A DNA stretch of 64,000 bases. Source: Actinoplanes utahensis (GTDB lineage: Bacteria; Actinomycetota; Actinomycetes; Mycobacteriales; Micromonosporaceae). Positions 24,888-33,528 of this stretch are shown here, one piece after another. The stretch is from contig NZ_BOMZ01000051.1 in NCBI RefSeq assembly GCF_016862455.1, forward strand, positions 62,001 to 126,000, given 5' to 3'. Below the pieces are notes generated by a model. It was given only the letters and a program-made list of their open reading frames with translations. It had not been told where the DNA came from and did not search any database. The position numbers and the translations under genes were made by a program. How positions within the stretch are numbered: the stretch's first letter is position 1; the number at the start of each line of letters is the position of its first letter.

Positions 24888-26045
24888 CTAGAGACCGAGT
24901 CCGCGAGCGATCAGCATGCGCTGGACCTCGGAGGTGCCCTCACCGACCTCGAGGATCTTCGCGTCGCGGTAGAAACGGCCCACCGCGGACTCGTTCATGA
25001 AGCCGTAGCCGCCGTGCACCTGGGTGGCGTACCGGCTGTTCTCCATCGCTGCGTTGCTGGCGTTCAGCTTGGCGATCGCGGCGTACCGCTTGAAGTCCTC
25101 GCCGGCCAGCATCCGGGCGGCCGCGTCGTAGTAGCCGAGCCGGGCCACGTGGGCGCGCATGTCCATGTCGGCGATCAGGAACTGCACGGCCTGGTGGCCG
25201 CCGATCGACTTGCCGAAGGCGGTGCGGTTCGTGGCGTACGTCACTGACTCGTCCACGCAGCCCTGGGCCAGCCCCACCGAGAGCGCGGCGATGGCGATCC
25301 GGCCCTCGTCCAGGATCCGCAGGAACTGGGCCAGGCCGCGGCCCCGCTCGCCGAGCAGGTTCGCGGCGGGAACCCGCACGTCGTCGAAGGACAGCTCGTG
25401 GGTGTCCGACGCGCACCAGCCGACCTTGGAGTACCCGGGCGCCACAGTGAACCCCGGCGTGCCGGACGGCACGATGATCGTCGACAGCTCCTTGGAGCCG
25501 TCCGGGTTCGTGCCGGTCGCCGCCATCACCGTGACCAGGCAGGTGATGTCGGTGCCGGAGTTGGTGATGAAGGCCTTCGTCCCGTTGATCACCCACTCGC
25601 CGGTGCTCTCGTCGAGGACGGCACGGGTGGTGGTGCCGGCCGCGTCCGAGCCGGCGCCGGGCTCGGTCAGGCCGAAGGCGGCAAGCGCCTCCCCGCTGAT
25701 CAGCCGGGGCAGCCAGCGTTCCTTCTGCTCGGTGGTGCCGTACCGGAAGATCGGCATGGCGCCGAGCGAGACCGCGGCCTCCAGGGTGACGGCGACCGAG
25801 CTGTCCACTCTGGCCAGCTCCTCCAGGGCGAGACAGAGCGCGAAGTAGTCGCCGCCCATCCCGCCGAACTCCTCCGGGAACGGCAGGCCGAAAAGGCCCA
25901 TCTTGCCCATCTGACGGACGATCTCGTACGGGAAGGTCTTGCCCTCGTAGTGCTCGGCGATGACCGGCGCGACCTGCTCCTGTGCGAACTGCCGGACGCT
26001 GGCGCGCAACTCCGCGTACTCGTCGCCGAGCCGGAAGTCGACCAT
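24888..26045 (-). CDS. acyl-CoA dehydrogenase, probable isovaleryl-CoA dehydrogenase
   Basis: A 385-residue flavoprotein of the acyl-CoA dehydrogenase family. It shows the FAD-binding FGLTEPGAGSDA stretch, the GGYGFMNESAVGRFYRDAKI motif, and Glu369 in EGTSEVQ as the candidate catalytic base. It oxidises an acyl-CoA to the enoyl-CoA. Its place 12 nt downstream of a carboxyltransferase, in a cluster with HMG-CoA lyase and biotin carboxylase, points to isovaleryl-CoA in leucine breakdown (liuA/ivd), although sequence alone does not fix the chain type. A good AGAGAGG precedes ATG 26045. Confidence 0.88.
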   Translation of the reverse strand: MVDFRLGDEYAELRASVRQFAQEQVAPVIAEHYEGKTFPYEIVRQMGKMGLFGLPFPEEFGGMGGDYFALCLALEELARVDSSVAVTLEAAVSLGAMPIFRYGTTEQKERWLPRLISGEALAAFGLTEPGAGSDAAGTTTRAVLDESTGEWVINGTKAFITNSGTDITCLVTVMAATGTNPDGSKELSTIIVPSGTPGFTVAPGYSKVGWCASDTHELSFDDVRVPAANLLGERGRGLAQFLRILDEGRIAIAALSVGLAQGCVDESVTYATNRTAFGKSIGGHQAVQFLIADMDMRAHVARLGYYDAAARMLAGEDFKRYAAIAKLNASNAAMENSRYATQVHGGYGFMNESAVGRFYRDAKILEVGEGTSEVQRMLIARGLGL

Positions 26046-26057
26046 GACTACCTCTCT

Positions 26058-27581
26058 CTAAACCGGAGTGACGCCGTGCCGGCGCCGTGAGAAGGAGCGG
26101 TCCTTGCCACGGGCGACGGCGAAGCGCCGCACCAGTTCGGCCCGCAGATCGCCCGGCTCGACCACCGTGTCCACCACGAGTTCGCTGGCCAGGCGCATGA
26201 TGTCGATGTCGCGCTCGTACTCGGCGCGGGCTTGCGCGACGAACGCGGCCCGCTCCTCCGGGTCCTCGATCGCCGCGATCTTGTTGGCGTAGACGGCGTT
26301 CACCGCGGCCTCTGCGCCCATCACCGCGATCTTGGCGGTGGGCAGGGCGATCGTCGCGTCCGGCTCGAAACCGGGACCGGCCATCGCGTAGAGACCGGCG
26401 CCGTACGCCTTCCGCACCACCACGCAGATCTTCGGCACCGTGGCCTCGGAGATCGCGGTGATCATCTTGGCGCCGTGCCGGATGATGCCCTGCTTCTCCA
26501 CCGCGGTGCCGACCATGAAACCGGGCACATCGGTGAGGAACAGCAGCGGTACGTTGAACGCGTCACAGAGCTGCACGAACCGGCTCGCCTTGTCGGCCGA
26601 GTCGACGAAGAGCACACCGCCCTTGAACATCGAGTTGTTGCCGACGATGCCGACGACCTCGCCGTTCAGCCGCGCGAATCCGACGGTCAGCTCACGGGCC
26701 CACAGCGCCCAGATCTCGAAGTACGAACCCTCGTCGACCAGGCCCTTGACGTACCGCCGCATGTCGAAGGCCTGACGCTCGCTGACCGGAACCAGCGCGG
26801 CGAGATCGATGTTCGCCGGACCGGTGGCGGCAGCCGCCGGTGGCGTCCCGGTCCAGTCCGAGGGCAGATAGGAGAGGTAGTCACGGACCACCTCGAGCGC
26901 CTCGTGCTCGGACTTGCAGAGGAAGTGGCCGACACCGGACTCGGTGCAGTGCACCCGGGCGCCGCCCATCGCCTCGAGCGTGGTCTTCTCCCCGGTGACC
27001 ATCTCGACCATCCGGTCGGAGCCCAGGTACATGCTCGCGTTGCCCTCGACCATGACGACCACGTCGCAGAAGGCCGGAATGTACGCCCCACCGGCGGCGG
27101 ACGGACCGAACAGCGCACAGACCTGCGGGATCGACCCGGATGCCTTGACCTGGGTGTGGAAGATCTTGCCGGCGCCGCGCCGGCCCGGGAAGAGATCGAC
27201 CTGATCGGTGATCCGGGCACCGGCCGAGTCGACCAGGTAGACCATCGGCACACCCTGCTGATAGGCGCGCTCGATGATGCGGATGATCTTCTCGACGGTC
27301 CGGGCGCCCCACGAGCCGGCCTTCACCGTGGAGTCGTTGGCCATCACGCAGACGTTTCGGCCGTCGATCCGGGCCACTCCGGTGATCACGCCGTCGGCGG
27401 GCAGGCCGTCGGCGAGACTGTTGGCGTAGAGACCGTCCTCGACGAACGAACCCTCGTCCACCAGCAGCGTGATCCGCTCGCGGGCGAAGAGCTTGCCCTT
27501 GGCCGCGTTGGCGGCGTGATAACGCTCCGCCCCGCCGGCCAGCACACGCTTGCGGACCCCGGCCAGCGCTTCGCCGTCCAT
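26058..27581 (-). CDS. acyl-CoA carboxylase beta (carboxyltransferase) subunit, probable methylcrotonyl-CoA carboxylase
   Basis: A 507-residue carboxyltransferase with both crotonase-fold halves. The acyl-CoA site includes SVRCSLFGPSAAGGAYIPAF-like residues (GPSAAGGAYIPAFCD near 175) and the C-terminal half has TDVPGFMVG and MAGPGFEPDATIALPTAKIAVMGAEAA. It transfers CO2 from carboxybiotin to an acyl-CoA. With isovaleryl-CoA dehydrogenase downstream and HMG-CoA lyase in the neighbourhood, 3-methylcrotonyl-CoA is the likely substrate (liuB/mccB). GGGGAG precedes ATG 27581. Two TetR-type operators sit directly upstream. Confidence 0.9.
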   Translation of the reverse strand: MDGEALAGVRKRVLAGGAERYHAANAAKGKLFARERITLLVDEGSFVEDGLYANSLADGLPADGVITGVARIDGRNVCVMANDSTVKAGSWGARTVEKIIRIIERAYQQGVPMVYLVDSAGARITDQVDLFPGRRGAGKIFHTQVKASGSIPQVCALFGPSAAGGAYIPAFCDVVVMVEGNASMYLGSDRMVEMVTGEKTTLEAMGGARVHCTESGVGHFLCKSEHEALEVVRDYLSYLPSDWTGTPPAAAATGPANIDLAALVPVSERQAFDMRRYVKGLVDEGSYFEIWALWARELTVGFARLNGEVVGIVGNNSMFKGGVLFVDSADKASRFVQLCDAFNVPLLFLTDVPGFMVGTAVEKQGIIRHGAKMITAISEATVPKICVVVRKAYGAGLYAMAGPGFEPDATIALPTAKIAVMGAEAAVNAVYANKIAAIEDPEERAAFVAQARAEYERDIDIMRLASELVVDTVVEPGDLRAELVRRFAVARGKDRSFSRRRHGVTPV

Positions 27582-27593
27582 GGCTCCCCATCC

Positions 27594-27623
27594 TTAACGG
27601 TCGTTAGACTTAACGCTCGTTAG
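27594..27623. promoter_or_regulatory. double TetR-type operator upstream of the carboxyltransferase gene
   Basis: Two TAACG-N2-CGTTA sites, 27595-27606 (spacer GT) and 27611-27622 (spacer CT), lie 16 bp apart centre to centre, immediately 5' of the carboxyltransferase ATG. The same element, with one changed base, occurs upstream of the TetR gene at 33514-33528. Confidence 0.75.
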
Positions 27624-27654
27624 GCTAGCTCAGGTGAGGCACGGCGGCAACGGC

Positions 27655-27691
27655 GAACGGGAGCCCCCGCCGGCTGCGGGGACTCCCGTTC
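27655..27691 (-). terminator. hairpin between the chaplin and carboxyltransferase genes
   Basis: A 9-bp stem extended by five more pairs across one mismatch (27655-27669 against 27677-27691). It probably ends read-through from the chaplin gene. On the plus strand it is followed by GTTTTC. Confidence 0.55.
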
Positions 27692-27731
27692 GTTTTCACT
27701 GCTACCGGAGCTGTGGAGGAGCACCGGTGAT

Positions 27732-27755
27732 CATCGGCGCCGGAGAGCGCCGATG
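27732..27755 (-). terminator. second hairpin downstream of the chaplin gene
   Basis: A perfect 9-bp stem (27732-27740 against 27747-27755) with a 6-nt loop, 46 nt after the chaplin stop. Together with 27655-27691 it forms a tandem terminator arrangement. Confidence 0.6.
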
Positions 27756-27801
27756 CGGGTCACGCCCGGGACCGGCGCAACCCGGTCTGTTACCGCGCAG
27801 T

Positions 27802-29166
27802 TCAGCGCAGCGTGCCCAGCAGGTCGAAACCGCCGAGGCCGGCAGTCCCGGTGCCACCCAGCTGCTGGGTCAGGCCCGACACCGCGGACTCCTCAGCGCT
27901 GCGGCCGCCGGCCTTGTTGCCGTACTTGTCACCCTTGTCGCCCTTGTCGCCCTTGACGTAGCCCGGGGCCTTGGGGGTGTCCTGGTGGTCCACGGCGGCC
28001 GGAGCCGGCGCGGTGCCGTAGCCGTCGCCCTTGACGTCCGTGTCGTCGGCGGGGAGCTCGTCCACGTCGTCCCGGCCGCCCTTGTCGTACCCGGCGTCGT
28101 CGTTGCCCTGGTCGTCCTGGTCGCCGTAGCCACCCTGGTCGCCGCGGACGTCGCCGTCGTCGTCCTTGCAGTCGTCGCCGCTGTAGTCCTGGACGTCGTT
28201 GCCCCAGTCGCCGCAGTCGTCCTCGCCGACGACGTAACCCGGAACCGGGTAGACCGGGACGAGCGGCTTCACGAACTGGACCGGCTGACGGTACGCGACC
28301 CCGCCGCCGATGTGGTTCGCGCAGGAACCGAACGCGCTGGCGTAACCGAGGACGCCGAGCGAGTTGCCACAGGCGTTGATCGGCACAGTGATCGGGGCGG
28401 CGACCTGGGAGCCGTTCGCGAAGCCGCGGTTCCGGTAGTTGGCCTGCCCGATCCCGATGAGGCTGGAACCCGAACCCGGGAACAGCCCGCTGCCGTTCTC
28501 GGTGCGCTTGGCCTTCTTGGTGGTGCTCTCGTACGGCTGAACGACCTGCCCGCCGAAACCGCCGCCGATCTGGTTGGCGCAGGCGCCGTACGCGCTGGAG
28601 CCGCCGATCAGGGCGAGCGAGTTGCCGCAGGCGTTGGCCGGGATGGTGACCGGCATGGCCACCTGGGTGCCGTTGAGCCAGCCGACGTTGCCGACATTGG
28701 CCTGGCCGATGTCGCTGCCACCACCGACGGTGTACCAGCCGTGCTCGGCGGTCTTGGTGCTCTCCAGCCGGTTCGCCGAGACGCCCTTCGCGTCGGCCGC
28801 ACCGGCCACCGCCGCCGCGTTGCCGGCCACGTTGACCGGAACGGTCACCGGCACGGCCACCTGGGTGCCGTTCGCGAAGCCGCGGTTACCGGCGCTGACC
28901 TGGCCGATGCCACCCTTACGGCCGTTCTCGACCTGGTTGGCGCCGGCGCCGATGCTGCGCGACACACCGGCGACGGCGGCCGAGTTGCCGACCAGGTTCA
29001 CCGGAACGGTCACCGGCATCGCGATCTGCGTGCCGTTCAGGAAACCGGCGTTGGCGGCATTGGCCTGACCGATGTCGGCCTGCGCGACGGCGGCCGGGGC
29101 GAGCAGCAGCGCACCGGCGGCGAGGACACCGGCACTCAGAGTCTTACGAACCCACGTCTTCTTCAT
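27802..29166 (-). CDS. long chaplin-family protein with four chaplin domains and an Asp/Gly-rich tail
   Basis: About 454 residues. A signal peptide (MKKTWVRKTLSAGVLAAGALLLAPAAVAQA, cut near 30) precedes four chaplin domains of the GQAN-GN-G-NGTQ-PVTVPVN-CGNS type. The first two lack cysteines; the third and fourth carry the Cys pair (ACGNSL...GACAN, ACGNSL...GSCAN). The last ~150 residues are a DDxGD-rich acidic, Gly-rich tail with a short GDKGDKGDK stretch and a Leu/Gly-rich end. No LPXTG-type signal or C-terminal anchor is seen, unlike long Streptomyces chaplins with two domains and a sorting signal. Chaplins form amyloid layers on aerial hyphae and spores. It is a minus-strand gene placed between liu genes. 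The ribosome binding site is weak. Confidence 0.88.
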   Translation of the reverse strand: MKKTWVRKTLSAGVLAAGALLLAPAAVAQADIGQANAANAGFLNGTQIAMPVTVPVNLVGNSAAVAGVSRSIGAGANQVENGRKGGIGQVSAGNRGFANGTQVAVPVTVPVNVAGNAAAVAGAADAKGVSANRLESTKTAEHGWYTVGGGSDIGQANVGNVGWLNGTQVAMPVTIPANACGNSLALIGGSSAYGACANQIGGGFGGQVVQPYESTTKKAKRTENGSGLFPGSGSSLIGIGQANYRNRGFANGSQVAAPITVPINACGNSLGVLGYASAFGSCANHIGGGVAYRQPVQFVKPLVPVYPVPGYVVGEDDCGDWGNDVQDYSGDDCKDDDGDVRGDQGGYGDQDDQGNDDAGYDKGGRDDVDELPADDTDVKGDGYGTAPAPAAVDHQDTPKAPGYVKGDKGDKGDKYGNKAGGRSAEESAVSGLTQQLGGTGTAGLGGFDLLGTLR

Positions 29167-29380
29167 GAGAAAAGGGATGCCTTTCGAAAAATGATCAGCA
29201 ATGAAACGCGTATTCAATTGAGGTGCTTTTTCCGGAGCTGATTTCGGGCACAGCGGTGCCCTGGTGTGATTTCTCCGGTTTTCGACTCAGCAGGTCAGCG
29301 CGCGTCCGCTTCGGACTGCGGATTCGCCGTTTGTGCGCAAACGGTTGAGGAATGCGCCGGTGGAATGCGGTTGCGCGCCG

Positions 29381-30229
29381 TTACTGGTCAGGCGAGACGG
29401 TCGGTGCCTCGGCGTCGTGCCGGAAGGCTTCGGCCGCGAACGGGAGCGGGCGTTCCTCCACCGCGCCGTTCGCGACCCGGGCCGGGAGCACGGCCACCGA
29501 GCCGGTCTCCTGGGATGTCGCTCCGAGGGTCATCCGTACCGGCGTGACCCCGCGGTAGGCAGGCACGTCGGTGCGGGTCGTCTCCGGCGCCGGCCGGGCG
29601 GCCGGGATAAGCCGGTGGACATAGGCCTTCGCCGGACGGGACGGCGTCACGCCGCCGGCCCGGGCGGCCCGGGTGCTGTGGTTCGCCGCCGTCCGCTCCG
29701 CCGGCTGGGCGGGCATCCGGACAGCGGCGGGCGCCTTCGGCAGTTCACTCACGGGCTCCGCCGTCGCTGGCAGCGCTCGATCGTCCGTCGTCCCACCGCT
29801 GGCGCGCGGGGAACCGGTCGCCGCGTGCCGCGCGACGTCGTCGTGAACATCCTGCTCAGGCGTGTCCACCGGCCACTCGGGCCGATGGTTCTCCGGTGCG
29901 GGCGTCTCCGGCGGCTGGGCAACCGCTTCCAGGATCTCGCCGACCGCGGGTTCGTACCCGGTCACCGTCGCGACATCGTCCAGCACGGCCCCGACCAGAT
30001 CGTCGGACCCGGCGGCCTGCGCGGCGGAACCGGTGAGCAGCCAGGCCGCCCCGGCCAGCCCACCGATGACGAGTGCACGCAGGGCCCACCGGGATCCGGT
30101 ACGCCGTGCGCGGCGCTCCGTCCGCCGCTCCGCCCCCTGGCTGTGGGACGGCATGAGCGGGGAGCCGCCGTGAGTGATCACGGAGCGGCTCGCCGTGCGC
30201 TCGTGGCGCTCGACCCCCCAGCCCATCAT
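29381..30229 (-). CDS. hypothetical secreted or membrane-anchored protein
   Basis: A 282-residue protein. A basic N-terminus of ~48 residues precedes a hydrophobic segment (about 49-72, ending AAQAA) that could be a signal peptide or signal anchor. The short ordered part after it (GSDDLVGAVLDDVATVTGYEPAVGEILEAV) is followed by a long Pro/Ala/Thr-rich, low-complexity region. No domain is recognised. ATG 30229 has GAGGAG upstream. It sits 214 nt upstream of the chaplin gene on the same strand; a role in the spore or hyphal surface is a guess from that proximity. Confidence 0.65.
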   Translation of the reverse strand: MMGWGVERHERTASRSVITHGGSPLMPSHSQGAERRTERRARRTGSRWALRALVIGGLAGAAWLLTGSAAQAAGSDDLVGAVLDDVATVTGYEPAVGEILEAVAQPPETPAPENHRPEWPVDTPEQDVHDDVARHAATGSPRASGGTTDDRALPATAEPVSELPKAPAAVRMPAQPAERTAANHSTRAARAGGVTPSRPAKAYVHRLIPAARPAPETTRTDVPAYRGVTPVRMTLGATSQETGSVAVLPARVANGAVEERPLPFAAEAFRHDAEAPTVSPDQ

Positions 30230-30265
30230 GATCCACTCCTCATCGTCGGTCGGCGGCCGATTAGT

Positions 30266-30284
30266 CCTGTTAGTCGGTAACAGG
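30266..30284. promoter_or_regulatory. inverted repeat upstream of the secreted-protein gene
   Basis: CCTGTTA and TAACAGG flank a 5-nt spacer, 37 nt before the ATG at 30229. The surrounding AT content is higher than the local average. Candidate operator or promoter element; the binding protein is unknown. Confidence 0.4.
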
Positions 30285-30377
30285 TGCTATTGGCTGCTCG
30301 GTATTGGTAACGACGGGAGCGAGCGGAAAGTCACGCGGACAAATCGGAAAATCGACCGCTGGAAAGAGCAGTGAAAG

Positions 30378-31246
30378 TCACACCAAGCGCGTACGTGGCC
30401 CCGCTCGAAGCACGCCGGACGGCAGTTGCCGGCCCACCAGACGCTCGGCCAGTTCAGCGGCGACAATCAGGCGATCAAGGTCGATTCCGGTGTCGATGCC
30501 CATGTCGTGCAACATGTGCACCACCTCCTCGGTGGCCACGTTCCCGGAGGCGCCCGGCGCGTACGGACATCCACCCAGGCCGCCGGCGCTCGCGTCGAAC
30601 TCGGTGACGCCCAGGTCCAGAGCGGTCAGGATGTTGGCGAGACCCGTACCCCTGGTGTTGTGGAAATGGAGCAGGTCCGGGCGTACCACGGAGAGAAGGT
30701 CGCGGACCCGCCGCGGAGTCGCCATGCCCGTCGTGTCGCCGAAAGCGATGCGGTCCGCGCCGTCGGCGCGGACCCGCGCCACGATGCCCGCCACCCGGTC
30801 CGGATCGATGTCGCCCTCGAACGGGCACCCGAAACTGGTCGCGACGATCACCTCGAGCGTCGCGCCGGCCTCGTGCACCAGCGGGATGAGCTGCCCGATG
30901 TCGTCCAGCGACTCCTCGGTGGACCGGTTGAGATTGCGCCGGTTGTGGGTGTCGCTCGCCGACACCACCACCTCTATCTCCCGGAAACCGGCGGCGAGCG
31001 CACGCTGGGCGCCACGGGTGTTCGGGATCAGTGCGGAATAGCGCACCTCAGGGTTGTGCCAGGCCGCGGCCCACACCTCGTCGGCGTCGGCCATCTGCGG
31101 GATCGCCTTCGGGTGCACGAAGGAGACCGCCTCGATCCGGCGCACCCCGGTCCGGCTCAGCGCGTCGAGCAACTGGACCTTGGCCTCGGCCGGGATGGGC
31201 TCCTCGTTCTGCAGGCCGTCGCGAGGCGCGACCTCGCGAATGGAGA

Positions 31247-31250
<4 letters not shown>
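30378..31250 (-). CDS. hydroxymethylglutaryl-CoA lyase
   Basis: A 290-residue TIM-barrel lyase of the DRE-TIM family. It shows REVAPRDGLQNE at the N-terminus (Arg10/Asp11), the metal-binding HFHNTRGTGLAN segment, and the loop GGLGGCPYAPGASGNVATE with the active-site Cys228. It cleaves HMG-CoA to acetyl-CoA and acetoacetate, the last step of leucine degradation. The GTG start overlaps the biotin carboxylase stop (GTGA), so the two are coupled. The family and the neighbours agree well. Confidence 0.93.
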
Positions 31251-32578
<1,328 letters not shown>

Positions 32579-32779
32579 GGCCCTCTTTCCGTCGGGTCCT
32601 CGCCTTGTGGGCGAACTGTCCGTGGTCTCGGGTGCGCGTCGGCTCCGGGGATCGCCCAGGACCTCGGCTGAGTGCTTCAGTTGTCAGTGGGGCCTTCGTC
32701 CAGGCCCCGCTTTCCTTCGGCCCGGTCCTGCCCGGGCTCGGTCTTTCCCAGATCCAGCCTTACTCCACCCCGGCCCTGC

Positions 32780-32870
32780 TCAGATCCGGCCCTGCCCTGC
32801 CCGGGTCCGGCCCTGCCCGGGTCCAGCCCTGCCCTGCCCGGGTCCAGCCCTGCCCTGCCCGGGTCCGGGC
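32780..32870. repeat. tandem GC-rich repeats between tetR and the biotin carboxylase gene
   Basis: Four to five imperfect units of about 21 nt, built from GGGTCCAGCCCTGCCC-type sequence with variants that drop CCTG. They fill most of the gap just downstream of tetR. No reading frame is convincing. They may form RNA structure between the genes. Confidence 0.75.
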
Positions 32871-32875
32871 TTTGT

Positions 32876-33481
32876 TCAGTGGCCGGTCAGTGCATGAATC
32901 GTCGCGTCGCGCAGCAGGGCGGCGCGGCGCACCCGGTCCACCTCGCCGCCCAGGAACGGCGTCGAGTTCATCAGGCCGAACGCGGCGTGTGCGAGCACCC
33001 GCGCCTCCGGGGCCGGCATCTGGGGGCGGAGCTGGGACAACACCGCCACCCACTCCTCCACGTAGAGCCGCTGGAGTTTCCGGATCTGTCGGCGCGGGTC
33101 CTCCGGCAGACGGTCCAGCTCGTGCAGGTGCAGGGCGATCACCGCGGGGTTGGCGAGCGCGAAATCCACATGGAAATCGATCAGGTCGGCGAGCGCGGCC
33201 TCCGCGTCGCCCGGATGCCGGGCGACGCGTTCCTTACCGCCTTCGAGCAGACTTTCACTGACCGGGATCAGCGCGGCGACGAGCATCGCCTCTTTGCCGG
33301 CAAAGTGGTGGTACAGCGCTGGGCCGGTGACGCCGGCGGCCGAACCGATGTCGTCCATCGACACGCCGTGGTAGCCGCGGGACGCGAACAGTCCCACCGC
33401 GATTTCCAGAATCTCGTCGCGGCGTGACCGCCGCCTCGGCGCCGGAGGGGTCGTCCGGTGCCGCTGATCTACCGTCGTCAC
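32876..33481 (-). CDS. TetR-family regulator, probable controller of the liu genes
   Basis: A 201-residue regulator. The N-terminal helix-turn-helix (about 20-66) contains RDEILEIAVGLFASRGYHGVSMDDIGSAAGVTGPALYHHFAGKE. The ligand-binding C-terminal half is helical. The GTG start at 33479-33481 has a poor ribosome binding site. A TAACGGTCGTTC element at 33515-33526 lies just upstream and also occurs, doubled, before the carboxyltransferase operon. This points to autoregulation and control of leucine/isovalerate catabolism, probably released by a pathway acyl-CoA. That function is inferred. Confidence 0.88.
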   Translation of the reverse strand: MTTVDQRHRTTPPAPRRRSRRDEILEIAVGLFASRGYHGVSMDDIGSAAGVTGPALYHHFAGKEAMLVAALIPVSESLLEGGKERVARHPGDAEAALADLIDFHVDFALANPAVIALHLHELDRLPEDPRRQIRKLQRLYVEEWVAVLSQLRPQMPAPEARVLAHAAFGLMNSTPFLGGEVDRVRRAALLRDATIHALTGH

Positions 33482-33513
33482 CCCGCAACTGTAACCCGGC
33501 GCCGGGATTTGGC

Positions 33514-33528
33514 TTAACGGTCGTTCAG
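33514..33528. promoter_or_regulatory. single TetR-type operator upstream of tetR
   Basis: TTAACGGTCGTTCAG contains TAACGGTCGTT, 11 of 12 positions identical to the first site upstream of the carboxyltransferase gene. It lies 33 nt before the tetR start and overlaps the stop codon of the upstream TPR gene. Confidence 0.7.

Noticed and set aside
27634..29241. 535-residue plus-strand frame over the chaplin gene
   Set aside because: It is antisense to the chaplin repeats and reads as Val/Ala/Leu repeats. The minus-strand chaplin has a signal peptide and recognisable domains.
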